The translations under genes were made by a program, and so were the position numbers. A DNA stretch of 64,000 nucleotides from Elephas maximus indicus (Eukaryota; Chordata; Mammalia; Proboscidea; Elephantidae): positions 31,269,866 through 31,333,865 of the forward strand of contig NC_064846.1 in NCBI RefSeq assembly GCF_024166365.1. The letters are read 5' to 3'. The first letter of the stretch is position 1. The number at the start of each line of letters is the position of its first letter. Positions 62,013 to 64,000 of the stretch are shown here, piece after piece. Under the pieces are notes generated by a model. The model was given only the letters and a program-made list of their open reading frames with translations, did no database searches and was not told the origin of the DNA.

Positions 62013-63489
62013 GCAATATTATTTTACCTCAAGCATGAGGAAATCCTTATTATTTAGAATTTATAATAATATATCTGTGACAAAACATAACCTGACTGAT
62101 TTACTATGCAAAAAGATTGTGAGAACTAGGCATGACACATCAAAGCAGTGGGGCATCTGACTGAAATTTGATAAACATACAGTTGAGTGGAATTGAATTT
62201 GAATCTTTTTAATTAAAAGTGGAAAAATAACTAGGGCATTGGTGCTCAATAGAAAAAATACACTTATAGCTTTGTGCTATATAAAGAGAAGTTTGAGCAT
62301 GCACCAATATGTATGCATTAATATTTTTATTTACTGATGCATGAAGAAATTATATAGAGAAGTAACTCTCAAATGAATCAATGAAAGAGTAAGCCATTTA
62401 GCATTTTACGATTCTCTTTATTCATTCATTTCATTTCCCAGATGAGTATGCCCCAAACCTCAGAACCAGAATCTATAAAATTATAATCTACACTAACATG
62501 CATTTTCCAGGAAAGTGTTATGTGCTAGCACTTTGTATGTCTAGATATACTAATCTTTGAGATTTTGGAATATTTAAAGTAAATTGTGCTTGTAAAGTAT
62601 TCTTTTTGAGATAACAACATTGAAAACATTGTTTTAAGATAATACTTGCACTGCAGCCTACTTTATTTATATATAAGCCACAATCTTCTCCCATAGTATT
62701 TTGCAGGGCTTTTACTGGCAAAGAATTTCTCTCTACCTTTACATCTCAGATATTGGTTTACAGGAAATTCATACACCCTTGGAAAGTTCTGGGAAAGGGC
62801 AGTGCATATTTGTTCAAACGTTTTTTTAATTAAAAATGTGCACATGGTATAGAGGAAGTTAATCGTGTTCCATACAAAACATTGCTCTAAGTTGCAAGGC
62901 ATTTGAGGAATGTGGGAATACAGCTAATAAAAACATTTATACAGTCAAGAATGCCAGGTCAGCTATTGGGATTCTATTATAGATCCTTTGTATAGCAGAG
63001 CAAATAAAACATTTAGATAAATCAATAATCAAAAATTCTAACATTACTTCACCCTGTGTGAGTAGCACAAAATAAAAGCTACGTTGGAAATTCCTGGTGG
63101 AGAGGAAAATCAGTAACACAGAAGTGGAGAGTGGGATCTGAGGAGGTTACAGTGCCTAGCCCCTGGCTCCTAAAAGAAATCGTACCAGACTCATCTGAGA
63201 ACTTTTGTACCATCACTTTTATCAGAAGTATTAACACCGCATTAATCTGGAAATCAGTAATTCAAAATTTCTGATAAGATGGATGCGGGACTGAAGTTTG
63301 CTTTTGTAATAACTATGAAAGAAAGATTTTCTATGTAATTAAGTTTCAGTCAGGTAACAGAGAACATATTCAATATAATAAGCAAGCATCTTTTCAAGCC
63401 GTCTTTAAAAATCACTTTTTTATTTGCCTGATCATAAAAGCACTATGGAAAGCTGAAAAAAATACAAAAGCAGAAAGAGGAAAACCAAA
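62013..63489. other. No gene seen
   Basis: AT-rich. Minus frames of 60-79 residues have no recognised domains. Confidence 0.45.
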
Positions 63490-63870
63490 ATCTCTCCCAA
63501 TCCTTGATTATTTGGGTGGGCCCAATCTAATCACATAGGTCCTTAAAAGCAGAAAAACTTTCCGGGCTGTAGTAAGAGAGATGTGACTATAGCAGAATGG
63601 TCACCTAGATGTGACATTGCTGAATTTGAAGATATAAGAATGGGGCCATGAGCCAAGGAATGCAGGTGGCCTCTAGAAGCTGGGAAAGGTAAGGAAACAG
63701 ATCCTCCCTTAGAGTCAACCTAAAAGAACACAGCCTGGCTGATTTTAGCTACTGGGACCTGTATTGGACTTTTGACCTACAGAACGATAAAGTAATACAT
63801 TTGTATTGTTTAAGCCACTAAACTTGCTATGGCATTTGTTACAGCATCAATAGAAAAGGAATCCAGTTAA
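63490..63870 (+). mobile_element. MLT1-type (ERVL-MaLR) LTR
   Basis: GGGCCCAATCTAATCACATAGGTCCTTAAAAGC...GATGTGAC...ATGGGGCCATGAGCCAAGGAATGCAGGTGGCCTCTAGAAGC...GTATTGTTTAAGCCACTAAACTTGC...TTTGTTACAGCATCAATAG follows the MLT1 order. Confidence 0.9.
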
Positions 63871-63927
63871 CAACCAATTTACAGACTATGTTTATTTGTA
63901 TCCTGCCATATTCCTAAAGCAACATGT

Positions 63928-64000
63928 TGCTGTTGTTGTTAGGTGCCCTCGAGTCAGTTCCAACTCATAACGGCCCCATGCACAATAGAACAAAACGCTG
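63928..64000 (-). pseudogene. RTE 3' end running off the window
   Basis: TGTTGCTGTTGTTGTTAGGTGCCCTCGAGTCAGTTCCAACTCATAACGGCCCCATGCACAATAGAACAAAACGCTG is the antisense RTE tail, cut by the window edge. Confidence 0.92.

Overview
The window is mammalian nuclear DNA, almost certainly from an afrotherian and most likely a paenungulate (elephant group). The evidence is an unusually high density of short SINEs of the AfroSINE type. Their 3' ends match the 3' ends of RTE/BovB-like non-LTR retrotransposons present here in several decayed copies (RTE1_LA type). Older shared mammalian repeats (MIR, L2, CR1/L3, MER5A, MER20, MaLR LTRs, hAT- and Tigger-type elements) lie between them. There is no bacterial-style organisation, CRISPR array, rRNA or tRNA gene.

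Only one convincing protein-coding gene is present: a single-exon 726-codon reading frame on the minus strand (20166-22346). It encodes a TEX13-family testis protein of the TEX13C/TEX13D kind, with an N-terminal TEX13 domain, a coiled coil, a proline-rich linker, sixteen exact-length 21-residue repeats, a basic patch and a C-terminal RanBP2-type zinc finger. Human TEX13 genes are X-linked, so this is probably X-chromosome sequence. The start sits in a CpG-rich segment. Upstream lies a roughly 70-bp minisatellite of about nine units (22605-23215). Ten bases after the stop codon there is a near-perfect splice donor, and further along the minus strand are splice sites and a poly(A) signal that could form an untranslated 3' part of the transcript.

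Layout: 1-8 kb holds a Tigger-like MITE, a local duplication, MIR/MER5A, a MaLR-type LTR and the first SINEs. 8.5-9.9 kb is a CR1/L3 relic split by an RTE copy. 12.7-13.8 kb is one MaLR LTR nested in another. 15-20 kb is SINE-rich, then TEX13 (20-22.4 kb) with its minisatellite. 24.6-26 kb is an RTE copy, and 29.9-32.7 kb an RTE copy broken by two LTR-type elements and two SINEs. 34-35 kb is L2. 40.4-42.2 kb is an RTE insertion with a twin-priming-style inversion. 46.6-48.1 kb is a 5'-truncated L1 with a target duplication. 51-52 kb and 55-56.7 kb are two more RTE copies, the second keeping the most complete reverse transcriptase. 57.5-60 kb holds nested and micro-SINE insertions plus a possible terminal exon (minus strand, near 59.2-59.4 kb). 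61.4-61.9 kb is a non-autonomous hAT-like element. The window ends inside another RTE 3' end.

Apart from TEX13, no intact gene can be supported; the RTE and L1 reading frames are broken. The other open reading frames are short chance frames, repeat relics or antisense shadows of the TEX13 repeat array. Repeat family names come from recognising consensus features by eye, so boundaries are good to roughly 5-20 bp except where target duplications are quoted.
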